Of a stretch of DNA of 64,000 nt, positions 10,860 to 22,500 are shown in pieces; position 1 is the first letter of the stretch, and the number at the start of each line of letters is the position of its first letter. Where the stretch lies: positions 1-64,000 of the forward strand of contig JASKOT010000041.1 in assembly GCA_032158125.1 (NCBI GenBank), given 5' to 3'. Source of the DNA: Papiliotrema nemorosa (Eukaryota > Basidiomycota > Tremellomycetes > Tremellales > Rhynchogastremaceae). The translations under genes were made by a program, and so were the position numbers. The notes under the pieces are model-generated. The model had not been told where the DNA came from and searched no databases. It saw nothing but the letters and a program-made list of their open reading frames with translations.

Positions 10860-12939
10860 ATGCGGGTATTCTCAATGTTCACTCACCTTGCTCTGCTCGG
10901 CGGACTAGCGACGTCTGCCGTTGCGTTGCCCAGTCCGACTGCTGGAGTTGGAGTACAGGGGGCATCCCATGAAGCGAACACAAATGCAGAGCGGATCGCA
11001 GGGGGTCTCAAAGGTGTATTGAAGCCGAAACGATTATTCGACCCGTCCAAGCCGAGGGGTATGTATACGTGAAAAATAGCAAAACTGACGATAGCGCTTC
11101 AACCTCGTGCATCTTCCATCACTGTACCTCCCGACTCGATCCAGATCGCTGCGGGCCCGACCGGACCTCCGAGCAGGAAACGGGATGCGGTGTTTGGGGG
11201 GTTTGGCGTTGATTCGGATGGTGCTGTGATTTACACCACCGAAGGTGATCGATTTGCGGTTTTCGAATTTGCAAACGATGCAAAGTCGGCTTTGCAATGG
11301 ATCGCTACGACTACCGAAGGGGACTTTACAGCTGGACAGGCGTATCCCATTTACGCCATAGCTGACGGGTGAGTTCCAACTTGTGCGGTATGGCTGACTG
11401 GCAGTGGAATCTACTATGTCAGAGCGGGAACACCTCCTTCCGAAGCCATCACTACCATCTTTGGCAATGTGCGTTTCTTGGGTGACCTCAATCCGATTCT
11501 CCCTTTCCCTGGACAATCTTCTACCCAACAATTTTTATGGATCACAGACGCATCTACCGGCGAGCTCATCCTTTCCCCTGACCTAGCGACCGCTTCGACA
11601 GCCACGGAAGGACAGGCGAGTGTTCTTCTGGTACAATATTACACGTATGGGAGTACACCGTCCTTGAGTGCTGCGCAAACCAATGCCGCGCAGGGAACCA
11701 ACTTGGTCAATCCTTTATATCTTTATGCCCGAGACGTAGCTGGAACTCGCGGTGGTTACGTCTATCGAGTGGCCACTCAGAGCCTATTTACATACGGTGG
11801 TACAACCGTAAGGATTATTTGTGGTCCTCATCGCTCACTGGTAGTCTGGTACAGTCTTCTATGCTCCAGCCTTAGGCAACGGTGGAGCATCACAACTCTA
11901 CACCACTGGTCAAGCCTGGAATGGACAAGCCGAGCTCTACGCCATCGTTGGCACTTCTACAACATCCGGGTTGGTTCCACCTAAACGGATGCTAGGCTGA
12001 TGACTAGACGATACGGACTCACCGCTCAACTCTCTACGGGCACCAACACAACCGGGATTATCGGATTCAACATCCCTTCCACCATTTCTGGCATCATTGA
12101 CGCTTCAACGGCTGCCAATTCTCACTTACAACTATTCGGCACGAACAGCGGCAGCACCTTCTTCGTGGCGTGCGATGCAGCAGCCGACTGCGGTGCCGAT
12201 CCATCGGGCATGTATCCAGTATGCTTGGAAAGTGTGCCCGTTGGCGGCTCGGCCTACTTGTGCGATCAACAAGCCGTTGAAAAGTTTTCTACTCTATATA
12301 CCGGCAAAAGCTCACTCTATGTATACGACCCATCCTCACCCAGCGGGTCTACGACAGGATACGTTGGAATCGATAACTCGAACAGTGTCAGAGAAGCAGG
12401 CGTATCCATCTATCCGGTAAGTGTGAATCCAGCTCACAAGAGCTGAGCTCACCGTAGACGCCGGAAGCTGGAGACTATGTGTATTTCGACCCGGCCACAA
12501 GTGGACAACAGATTCAACGGCTATACTCTGTAACGACCAAATCTTACTATACTTTCGGTATGGGGTAAGCCCGGATTCCAGCAGCAAGTGAACCAACGCT
12601 CATGGAAGAAACAACAATATTGGCGCCACACAGCTCCAACCAGATGGGACATTCTATGATCGTCAATCCCAGTTTAATCTGCCCCCCGACCCGAGTCAAG
12701 GTGGTCTTGTGACTGCCGTACCCGCCCCTTACCTCGGAGTCTCTTCCACATCGTGGCAGTTCTACGCTGGGACACCTTACGGCTCTCCATTGCTATTCGC
12801 CTGTGCTAACAGTTCGTGCGAGTACTCGTATGCCAAGAACGTAAACCCCGTTTGTGTCGAAATCGTACCTGCGGGAGGAGCACCTGGTGCTTGTGCGGCC
12901 GCCTCGGCTGCTGGGGAGACATTTAATCCTTATGCCTGA
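10860..12939 (+). CDS. Secreted protein of unknown function, tandem paralogue 1
   Basis: Predicted extracellular protein of 615 aa that I do not recognise. Seven exons: 10860-11058, 11095-11368, 11405-11807, 11845-11969, 12008-12416, 12458-12564, 12609-12939. A signal peptide is clear: MRVFSMFTHL, a hydrophobic core, then AVA-like cleavage near residue 23. A propeptide-like segment follows with dibasic Kex2-type sites (LKPKR near 60 and SRKRD near 95). The mature part is Gly/Ser/Thr-rich and predicted beta-rich. Two C-terminal segments resemble each other: QLFGTNSGSTFFVACDAAAD...PVCLESVPVGG and QFYAGTPYGSPLLFACANSS...PVCVEIVPAGG. Both carry the pattern C..C, then PVC-E--P-GG, then C, suggesting a repeated disulphide-stabilised domain. 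The neighbouring gene at 13412 is a paralogue with identical intron positions and phases. Confidence 0.85.
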
Positions 12940-13411
12940 GGTAAACATTGGGGGTTGTCTGTGAACGATCAATCGTCTACAATTCTTCAGCTCTTCAGTT
13001 ATGCATTTTGGGTCTTATGCCATCAGAAAAGCAATGGGCACCTTGCATGGCCCATCGTCTCCTCGGAGGCATGTGTCACTATGTACATGTACGGTAGATC
13101 CGTCGAAATCGGTAGCATGGTGCCGTCAACACGGGCTAATTTCCATACAGCCTATTCGGCAGCGCAAATCATCCGGGACATTTGATTCTACTGCCGGGAC
13201 ATCTCAACTTCACCTGCCTGTCTGTCAACGTAAATCAACGTAAATCAGTCGAGGGGCGTTTTCAGTTCCGACAAATGCAGTTTGTTCTGTTGTGTTGACT
13301 TGGAGCTGAACGGATAGCTGTTGACGTGCATAAAGAGTTGCTTCGTACCAAAAAAGGGGCAGTCTCAACTTCATCTGACAATACTATAATCGCCCAGAGT
13401 CATCGTATAAG
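12940..13411. other. Spacer between the two secreted paralogues
   Basis: 472 bp with no gene. At about 13223-13247 there is a small direct repeat in which TCAACGTAAA occurs twice. AT-rich ACTATAAT stands about 28 bp before the second paralogue's start. Confidence 0.55.
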
Positions 13412-15527
13412 ATGCGAGTGGGATCCCTGTGGACTCACTGCGCAACCATCAGTGCTCTTCTGACGACTGCTTTTGCCCTTCCTGGACCCACTGGAACCCG
13501 TACAAAATCGAAGAGTGTCGAAGGAGAGGCTTCTACGAATGGAGAGAGGCTAGCGGGAGGTTTGAGAGGCCTGCTCAAGCCCAAACGCTTGTTCGATCCT
13601 ACCGCACCGAGACGTGAGTGGGGTTTCTGGGGTCCCGATATTGACCAATAGCCCTGGTGCCCCGTGCATCGTCAATCACTGTTCCTTCCGACGCTATCCA
13701 AATCGCCGCAGGTCCACCGACGGGTCCAACAGTTAAGAAACGAGATGGAAACTTGGGAGGGTTCAGCGTGGATTCCGAGGGGTACTTGACATACACCACG
13801 GACAGCAGTGATTTTGCTGCGTTTGAGTTTACGGATGATTCCAAAATGGCCCTGCAATGGGTCTCGACGATCAGCTCGGCAGATCTGACTCTGGGACAGG
13901 TTTACCCAATCTACGCAATGGCATCTGGGTCAGTGGACAACGATACAGTATCCGCAATGTGGTCATTCATTGTTGATCAACAGGGATATTTATTATGTGA
14001 AAGCTGGTACTCCACCTACGGACGCTATAACGCAAATCTTTAGCACGAAGCGGTACGACGGAGACTTGAATCCTGTCTTATTGGTCCCCGGAGGCAGCAC
14101 ATCACAGCAGTTCCAATGGATCAGTGAGCCGAATGGAGATATCATCCTGGCAACCGACGCAGCTACCGCCTCGGCGACTACGGGCAACCAGGATTCTGTG
14201 CTGCTGGTGCAATATTTTGCCTACGGCAGTACTCCCTCAATTTCTGCAGCTCAGGCGAGCTTTGCTCAGGGAACTTTGCTGGTTAATCCTCTCTACCTCT
14301 ACGCCCGAGACCCAACGGGGAGATTCGGCGGCTGGCTGGGAGACAGAGGCTTTGACAACTTCTTTCCTTATTACGATGTTTCGGTAAGTCATTCATTGGT
14401 CGAAGGAAGATATGGCTCATACCTGTTGAGTTGCGCACAACGTTCTACGCACCGGCTTTGGGCAGCAGCAGTATAGTACAGCTATACTACGTGGATACAG
14501 ACTCCTTTGGACAGCCTCGAACGTGGGCACTGACAGAGTCGTCCCCATCCATCGGGTAAGCGTTCGTGATGAGACAAAAAACTCATTCTCAGGGCATATG
14601 TTATCGGAGCTCAGGTATCAAGCGGCTCTAATACGACTGGCATTGCCAATTTCAACATTCCATCTTCTCTATCCGGTCTCGTCACCGCATCGACTCCAGC
14701 CAGTGCCGCATCTCCCTTTTACGGCCACAACAATGGAGACCAATTCCTCAGAACGTGCGATACGCCCGCCCATTGTTCTGTATTGCCGGGGTTGCTATCT
14801 CTATGTGTCGAGGTGGTTCAAATCACAGGCCAACCGACTGTCTGCGATCTAGAGGCGAGACAGAACTTCTTCTCCAAATACTACGCAAAAAGCTCGCTTC
14901 ATATCTTTGATCCATCCGCCCCGGACGGCCCGACTACAGGTTACCTGGGTTTCGACACCTCGGTCATGTACTCGGCTAACGTAGAGATATACCCGGTAAG
15001 ATCTAGATGCAGTGGGGTGGGTCTGGAGCTGACTGAAGACTCCCGACGCCGGCTCTTACGTGTACCTAGATTCTGCTGTTCAAGGACAACCTACTCAACA
15101 CCTCTATTCACTATCAGATCGATCCGTGTATTATACTTATGGCGTGGGGTAAGTAAAGTATTGGGCATGAAACGAGTCCGCTCATGACAGCGCCAACCAG
15201 GTCTTTGTCGGGCAGCTAGAATATGGCGGATCTTTCTCCCCGGTGCAAACCGCATTCAACCTTCCTGCCGATCCTCAAAAAGGCGGTGGTAGCATCATCA
15301 CGGTTGTTCCTCCCGCATACCCAGGGACATCCGACAAATCTTGGCAATTCTACGTAGGCACTTTGAATGGCGCCCAGATGGTCTTGTCGTGTGCCGACAC
15401 TTCGTGCTCCGGTATAGGCGCAACGGCTGTGCGCCCTCTTTGCCTGGAGATTGTTCCATACGGCTGGAACCCCACGGCTTGCGCAGCGGCTTCGGCAGCG
15501 GGACAGACATTCAACCCATATGACTAG
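13412..15527 (+). CDS. Secreted protein of unknown function, tandem paralogue 2
   Basis: Predicted extracellular 617-aa protein, paralogue of the gene at 10860. Seven exons: 13412-13613, 13652-13928, 13984-14383, 14431-14555, 14593-14995, 15039-15148, 15191-15527. Exon lengths are nearly the same as in paralogue 1 (202/277/400/125/403/110/337 versus 199/274/403/125/409/107/331 nt), with all intron phases conserved. It has a signal peptide ending near FALPGPTG, the shared LLKPKRLFDP segment with a dibasic site, RASSITVPSDAIQIAAGP, a second dibasic site (VKKRD), and the shared IYYVKAGTPPTDAI and QWISEPNGDII blocks. The C-terminus keeps the Cys pattern and ends AAGQTFNPYD. Divergence is spread evenly, so both copies look functional. 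Function is unknown; a cell-surface or secreted structural or defence role is possible but unsupported. Confidence 0.85.
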
Positions 15528-16526
15528 GTGTAACAGCATCAAGCCAGAGGATCTGAGCTAAGCATTGAATCCGACGATGAGCATGTCGTAAATATTATGA
15601 ATTTTGGGCTTTATGCGAGCGATTTCAGTACCCGGACCTGCAGACCTGAGCCTCATGTCCGCCGTTTGTCTCAGATCTTCCCGCTCATCGACATAGTTGA
15701 GTGAGTGTGCCTCGAAGCTGAGTTCTATTATCGCTGAAGGACTTGTGGCCTCCTGGACAGCTCAAAGGGCCTGCATCTGCAAAGCTCCAAAGCCAATATA
15801 AGTGGAGAGGGTGGTGGCGAACAGTCAATTCTCATATCTGGTCCCGCATTTTTGACCAAACTTTCAATTTCGTTCGACTTGTTGTTCAATCATCTTTCTA
15901 TCCCAACGTCCAGGATTCACAATCACTTCACATAGGAGCACACAACATTGCAGGATACGAATATGCTGACCATCATACAGCAACGCAGCTGCCACCTGAT
16001 GTACTTGACTCATCGCTCACCATCCACCTCCATCTCCCTTTCTTTCTGTACTTTACACGGCTCCATCTGCTCGTCCTTGCCTCAACCCCCGCATTGACGA
16101 TTCCTGAATGGGCCAATAACAACTCTTGCTTCGCTCAGAAGCAAGAAGCTTCATCTCTCCGGACTGTGTACACGCATGGGATGGATCAAGGGATGAGGTG
16201 TTCTCTTAGGGTTTGTGTTTTTCTCTGGGTGTTTTTGGCGCATCGAGGAAGTTTTTGCAGATCTGGGGAATACAACTATAGCCATTTTAATGTACACACA
16301 TGCATGTCGATTGTATCAGATTGTCTTCTACCTCTGCGCTCCCGATTGCGCGGGTATTTGGCAGTGACTGTGGTCCCCTTCATCGTTCAAAGAGTCTTGA
16401 GGGATCCTCATAAGGAGTGATTACGTAATCATACACGATGATGTCGGTCTACCATCGCCTGTGTCAAAGCATCTATGTCGTTTACTAGATATCACGGACG
16501 ACCACACTTTGTCAGCACCTTTACTC
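15528..16526. other. 1-kb region without a supported gene
   Basis: I cannot assign a gene here. CAATATAAGTGG at 15795-15806 resembles the TATA context of secreted paralogue 1 and is followed by a pyrimidine-rich leader-like stretch, so transcription is possible. A plus-strand ORF (15743-16420, 225 codons) starts before that element, shows no signal peptide, domain or splice logic, and is not called. A noncoding transcript or a multi-exon small gene is possible. Confidence 0.4.
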
Positions 16527-17888
16527 ATGACACAGCCACAGTATCACAGGGGAGAGAACATGATAGCCCGTCCAGGGGAAGAACTGAGCCAACTGTGGAC
16601 GCTCGTCACCGAACTCACCGGTACGCGATCCCTTTCGCCCTCTTCCCTATAGACTGATGAATGCCAGAACAGCTGGCGGCGAATCAAGCCATGGTGAAGC
16701 AGCTGAAGGAGAGATCGGAGAACGTAAAAGGCCAAGCGGCACATGCTGGTGCCGGCTTCCCGTTACGTCGATTCAACCTGGACATCTCGGACGGTTCGTG
16801 CTTTGCTCTAATCATTCACAAAGATTTGTGATCTGACAATATAGAGGAATTCCAAACAGAGATCGAGAGGTTTGCGTCGCACCTGGTCTTGGAGAATCAA
16901 CAGCTTCAGCATGAGAATAAACAGCTGAATGGACTGTTGAAAGAGTACGAGACGACGTTGGAGCAGGTCATGGGGAAGTTTAGAGGTGTCGCCGTGAGCA
17001 TCAAAGTGTGCGGCCCAGAGTTGAAGACTGACATGGCAGCATGCATCCCAACAGCACGATTTATCGCTTCACTCTTACTACTCCTCGCTACTGCAAACTA
17101 TGCAAACGGCACACTCTTCCGCACATCTACACGACAACACTTCCCTTACCCTCCTCCTCACCCGACTATCCACCCTACTCCGATCGGCACTACGTTCTCT
17201 AGGCGGCGAAGAGCCCGATGTAGATCTCTCCACATTACTCAATCTCGACTTTCCAGCTATGAATGGGACGTCTGACGATTCGGGTAGTGCCCCGCCATCA
17301 CCTACGAAATCCATCTCTTCGGGCAAGAAATCGTCATCCTCAGGCGGGAAGAAGTCAGTCATCCAACGTGCTCCACCTAGACAACCACGATTTCCAGGTT
17401 TCGCCCCTGGCTCAAGCGGTGGATACGCAGGGACAAACGGGCAGGGTGATTGGGCATTAGAGCGAGAGATGGAGATATTACGCCTGGAGGAGGAGAATGA
17501 TGCGTTGAGGGAGTTGCTAGCGATCGCAGAGGAGAGTCCGGCTGCTCAAGCGGTAGAAGAGGAGATCAAAGAAGCCGTAACGCCGCCTAGCCCGACGATG
17601 GAAGGGCAAGGAAGGAGGAAGAGTAGTTTGACAGTGGAAGAGTTATCCGCTGGAGCTGAAATGGAAGAGGCGGAAAAGGAACGAGCTGTCGAAGCTGGTC
17701 TGGTGGACAAAGAGGGTAACTTGTTAGCTCGCAATGGGGGAGAAGGGGAGGGCGAACCGGGAACGGGTCTTGGGGGAGGGAACGGGATTGGACAGGGGAA
17801 CCAACGACCCGTCTTGGAGGATGGGGCGCTGGGCATCACGGCTCGCGTCTCCCCAGAGCATGCTATAGATGATGCGGTGGAACTGTGA
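16527..17888 (+). CDS. Coiled-coil protein, SIKE/FGFR1OP2-like (possible STRIPAK subunit)
   Basis: Predicted 405-aa protein in four exons: 16527-16620, 16668-16793, 16845-16993, 17040-17888. Residues about 75-125 form a heptad-rich coiled coil (ENQQLQHENKQLNGLLKEYE, then LEQVMGKFRGVAHASQQHD). This resembles the LLxEY-x-LExVMxKFR core of the SIKE/FGFR1OP2 family, which in filamentous fungi includes the STRIPAK component SCI1. A second coiled coil lies near WALEREMEILRLEEENDALR. The tail is acidic and Gly/Ser/Pro-rich, probably disordered. The start at 16527 (MTQPQYHRG) is the first in-frame ATG of the first coding exon. The family call rests on visual similarity of one motif; it could be an unrelated coiled-coil protein. 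Confidence 0.7.
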
Positions 17889-18238
17889 TGGACTGGGTTG
17901 GAAAGAAGAGCTTGAAGAGGGGACAGACCCCACTGCCATCTGTGGCAAAGACAATGTAGCGAGGAGTGATGAGAGGGCGGAGTTGGGAACCCTCGAGAGA
18001 TCGAGTTTGAACGATAACGACAATGACCATGACACGAGCTTCTCTATATGACTTTCTATGCAGTACTATACTATCACTATCCTACCAGATGCTCGACTCT
18101 CATGGTCGGGGTTAGCTATAGGGGTGACCGAGGATGAGCTCGGTCATCGCCGATACGATTCCCTTTTGACGTCACTGTAAATCATCTACTGGGTTATCCC
18201 TTCTCCTGCTCCTCGATACTTGCATCCTTCACAACAAC
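17889..18238. other. Short intergenic region
   Basis: 350 bp between two plus-strand genes. It contains no supported feature. Confidence 0.5.
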
Positions 18239-18907
18239 ATGTCTCTATCAGGATCCACGTCGGAGAGTGAGCGGAGAGACGCTTCAGAAGCGAGATGTCA
18301 CACTGACAATCACAGGCTACGCGAAAACGGGAGACGCCGCTTTGAGGGTGAACGACGCCCAAGGTCCCGATCCCACCCCGTGAGTTTGACAGAAGATGAT
18401 CCATTGTACTGGGAATCGCTGACTGTCCCATAGTGAGAACCCAGGAGGAGTGAGTTATTACGTTTGGCTCTAATGGCGAGCTTATGATAGGTGTTCCCTC
18501 AAGCCTCGGGAGGATCTGCTCAGCCTGGTACCATGCCTGGGTCAGGCGCCCCTGAGACTGGCGGAGATGTGAGGTCGATCTTTGGCAACGTGAGTTCTAG
18601 ATTTTCCTCCCTCCCGACGCATGTCTTTCTGATACTGCTGCACGTATGGAGGCTGACTACTTAGCCCGAGGTGTTCAAAGACACCATCGGAAAGTTGTCA
18701 ACCACCATCACAGAGACCATCCACGCTATCGACCAAGAATCCGCTTCGGGTCTAGGCACCAAGGCCAAAGCCTTGAAGAAACGACTTGAAGAGATACAAG
18801 CTGAAGTGGACGGGTGGAGAATCGGCAAGGGGCTAGATGTGGGTGAAGAACAGAATGATGAGGTCGAGAGACCTTCCGGCGATGCTGGGGGATTGTACAA
18901 GGATTAG
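18239..18907 (+). CDS. Small conserved-looking protein of unknown function, five exons
   Basis: Predicted 149-aa soluble protein that I do not recognise. Exons 18239-18266, 18316-18379, 18434-18449, 18491-18589 and 18665-18907 join in frame; exon 3 is only 16 nt. The N-terminal 70 residues are Gly/Pro/Ser-rich (for example DAQGPDPTPENPGG). The C-terminal half is helical and charged (VFKDTIGKLSTTITETIHAI, then TKAKALKKRLEEIQAEVDGW) and probably forms a coiled coil. Splice signals are canonical (GTGAG at every donor), and the short exons would not be maintained without coding constraint. No signal peptide or membrane segment is visible. Confidence 0.68.
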
Positions 18908-19553
18908 ACCAGGATCTGGATTAGATAGCAGGAAAAGAAGGAAGCCAAAGACCAACATGTGTACGTGTTGGTCTGATCTAAGATTGCTGAAAGTAGATTG
19001 CCTTGATGTTGACTTGAATGACATGACCTCCTCACGTGGATTTTGCAGCTGGTCCAAGTAGGTGGGTGGCCTAGATTCATTTTACCCGTCGATCCCCGAA
19101 CGGTCGGGACATTTCCAACGCGCTCTTTCTCATGTCTCGCTGATCATCTCCATCAAGCCTGCTTTGTCAAGCCACTTTCTGAGCAGACTGCTCGACATGT
19201 TTTCCATCCTCGTCGGGATTTCGATCTCGCCCAAGGCGTGTCAACCAAACAAGATGCCACTACTAGAGCTGTTTGGAGAGGTGGATGATAGCGCTAACTA
19301 CTACTCGTGTCTCCATTCGTACTCTTCTCTTTCTCTCTCCCCTTGTTAATTCTTCGAGATAGTCTGATTGTTCGTCGTCTCTCGGCCTTCCTCTTCGCCC
19401 TTGTGGCCCTTGCTTGTTCGCTTTTTACATTCCCGACTCTTTTCCGAGTCGGTCCCCGTTCTCGCTGGTCGATTCTGCTTCGGACAAATATCTCTGGGCC
19501 GCAGGTAGGACTCCGTCGTACAAGGTTGCGCTGACACCCAAGCCCACGACATC
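18908..19553. other. Promoter region of the Axl2-like gene
   Basis: 646 bp, increasingly pyrimidine-rich toward the start codon at 19554, typical of a fungal leader. No ORF with family features was found. Confidence 0.5.
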
Positions 19554-22500
19554 ATGCTTTCAGGAGTGGTTTATCCTATCATTCTCCTTTTGCCCCTTGT
19601 TCTTGGAGGCACAATCCCCCTACCTCCCATCCGACTCTCCCATCCTCTGGCGCATCAACTGGTCCCTGCCGCTCGAGTCAAACAGCTATTCACATGGACC
19701 TTGGCTCCAGACACATTCACCGCCACGTCGTCTTCTACCCCTCTTGTCTATTCCACACCTAACCTTCCCGCTTGGCTTACATTCGATCTCCCTTCAAGAA
19801 CGATCTCTGGTAGTCCCACGGAACAGGATGTGGGACTGTACAACATCGCAGTGACAGCTACTCTGCCTTCCCAAGATCCCTCTGACGTTTCTGGCGCTCG
19901 ATCTCTGTCCGACTCTATCACACTTGTCGTGACTGATCGACAATCGTCTATCCGTCTCAACGATCCCATAGCCAATCAACTATCCCACTCGACATCAATA
20001 AACTCGGCCTTTCCCTATGGCCCCACATCACAGCATTATCCCGGGGTGAGAGTCCCACCCAACTGGTCTTTCTCTTTGGGTTTTGAGACAGACACGTTCG
20101 TAGCCAATACCAAGGTCTTTTACACCGCTACACTAGCCGACGGATCCCCACTACCAGATTGGTTGGACTTCAACAACAACACAGTGACTATAGACGGGGT
20201 CACACCCAATCCAAAGGTCTCGCCTTCTACGTGGAAGATTGCCATTTCTGGATCAGATACATGGGGATACCAAGATTTGACGGAATATTTCAATTTGACC
20301 ATCGCCGCACATGATTTGGCGGAAGCCCCAGGGAGGCAAACTATCAATGTGACGACGGGCAACTTTCTTTCGACACCTTTAGATCCGACGGGATTGTTCT
20401 TGTTGGATGGTGAACCGATCAAGAAGGAAGATGTGGCTAGTCTGCATGTGGATAATGGGAATATGGACTGGGTAAAGTATACAAAGGATAATTCGAGTGT
20501 GAATGGGATTCCACCTTCTACGCTGGATAGAACGACGGGAGAGCTGGCAATCACGATAAAAGACGTATATGGCGATTCGCTCAACTCTACTCTACCCATC
20601 GCCTTCTTCCCTTCTGCATTCACCTCGACGACCCTCGGACCGATCATTGTGAATATAAGCGAAACGATCGATATCCCCCTCGCGCAATTCTTCTCCAATG
20701 CCTCAACCGCTTCACTGAATGTGACTACCTCGTATGACCAAAACGACGCCGATACCTGGTTGGTGTTTCGGAGTGAAAATTTCACATTGGGCGGGCTCGT
20801 ACCCCGAGATGCGAGCTATGACAAGGTCAACATTCAGCTCTCCGCGGAAGATGGAACAACCCACGCATTGTCACATGCAATTCTCACTTTGACCCTTGCG
20901 TCCAACGGCGTGCCGACCCGAGCTCATCGAGGTTTATCCACAGCTACAAAAGCCGCCATTGGATCCATCGCCACGCTGGTCGGAGCTTTATGTCTCCTGT
21001 GCCTCTTATTGCTCTGTTGTCGACGACGGAAAAACCAAACTCGCGAGGTGACTTCCAGTCAAGGCGATCTGAACGGATATGGGGAGGAGTATAAGTGGGA
21101 AGAAGAAGAGAGTAAAGAGTATGTCCATCCGGAGACTCCAGCAATGGACCATTCAGCCACCATGGGCGACCCACCTTCCGTCGAGGGGCTCGTGGCGAAA
21201 CCTCAAGTCGTGCGTGATATCAAGCAGGATAGTCCGTCGACAAGTATGAGGGAGAAGACTGTGACGGCGAGGATCATGGCCAAGAATCCATTTGCGAAAT
21301 CTGGTCGGAAAGTCATACCTAAGATTTCCAACCCTATCATCATGCCCAGTTTCTCCAATGCGGCATTTCAAGCTCAACTTGCCGCTGCGGTAGATTCGGC
21401 GGGGATAGTCAAGCGACAATCGACGTATCATCCAGACCAGTCGAGATCTTCTACCGATACGCGATCTGAATTCTCCAACGAACACTATCACGGTAGTTCC
21501 GACATTCATTCGGGTGGTAGTCCTAGGACGGGATCTGGGTCTGGTACGGGGACGATTTCAGGAACGGATAGTCAGTTCAACGGACATACCGGATCAAGCA
21601 GAGCAAGTTGGGAATCTGAACCTCCGTTCGTGTGGACCAGCGCGGATACACCTGGGAGAATGGAAGCGGGGACGAGTAGTGGAATGTCGGAATCTGTACC
21701 TCAATCCGTGGACACTCACGAGTCGAGCAGCGATCACGCGTCCGGTGAGAAGGGACCTTATGGTTTATCAGGTGGCGGTATCGGTGTACCCGTCCAACGG
21801 TCCGATTTCAGACCTTCCCCGCCTACCCTCGTGCGACCTTACACCCCTACTCCGCTTGCCCCGCAAAGTGGCCACTCGACACCTCAAGGACCACATGTCG
21901 ATTCTCCAAGTGCGGAGGAGATCTCCATAGACAACATCCATTTCCCGACCGACAGCGATATAGCCCATACGGAAGCGTCCTCTGAACATGGCGAGGCAAT
22001 CATCACTACTGCCTCGAGGGTCGATGCGAGGCGTACGTTGGATTCTCCACATTCGACGAGTTCGCCAAGGAGCAGTACGACTGAAAAGCCGTCCCCTGGT
22101 TCTTTGGGGGGTCATTTTAGCCCGATCATCGGTGGTGTAGGTGGACCAATGACGACTCATTCTAGGCTGGTATCGTTTGGGAAGAAACGGGAAGTCCAAC
22201 TGGAACATCCAGGCGAGGTTGGACCTGTTGGCGCGGGAAACAGAAACACGAGTCAGACGGCAGTAGTGCAACAGTCGAGGTCGGGCGCGACGACTGTCGC
22301 CAGCGCAAGTGGGCCCACTGTGGGTGGTGGTGGGATTCCCCATGTTCGATCTGGATCTATCCATTCTCCCGCTTCGTTCAAGTCGAGTCAGAGTAACCTG
22401 TCGACAGAATCGACACCTCGAGATACAAGGCGGAGAATGGTTCCGGATTCACCCCTACCCACAGCTGCTACTGCAAGTTCTTCACGCAAGTTGAATGGAC

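Noticed and set aside
15743..16420. 225-codon plus-strand ORF
   Set aside because: Composition unlike other proteins here, begins upstream of the only promoter-like element, no domain or signal peptide.
20120..20785. Antisense ORF of 221 codons inside the Axl2-like gene
   Set aside because: It is the complement of a long Ser/Thr-rich coding exon; no domain, start context or splice logic.
21768..22364. Antisense ORF of 198 codons in the Axl2 tail
   Set aside because: Arg-rich shadow of the Ser/Pro-rich tail; composition explained by the sense strand.
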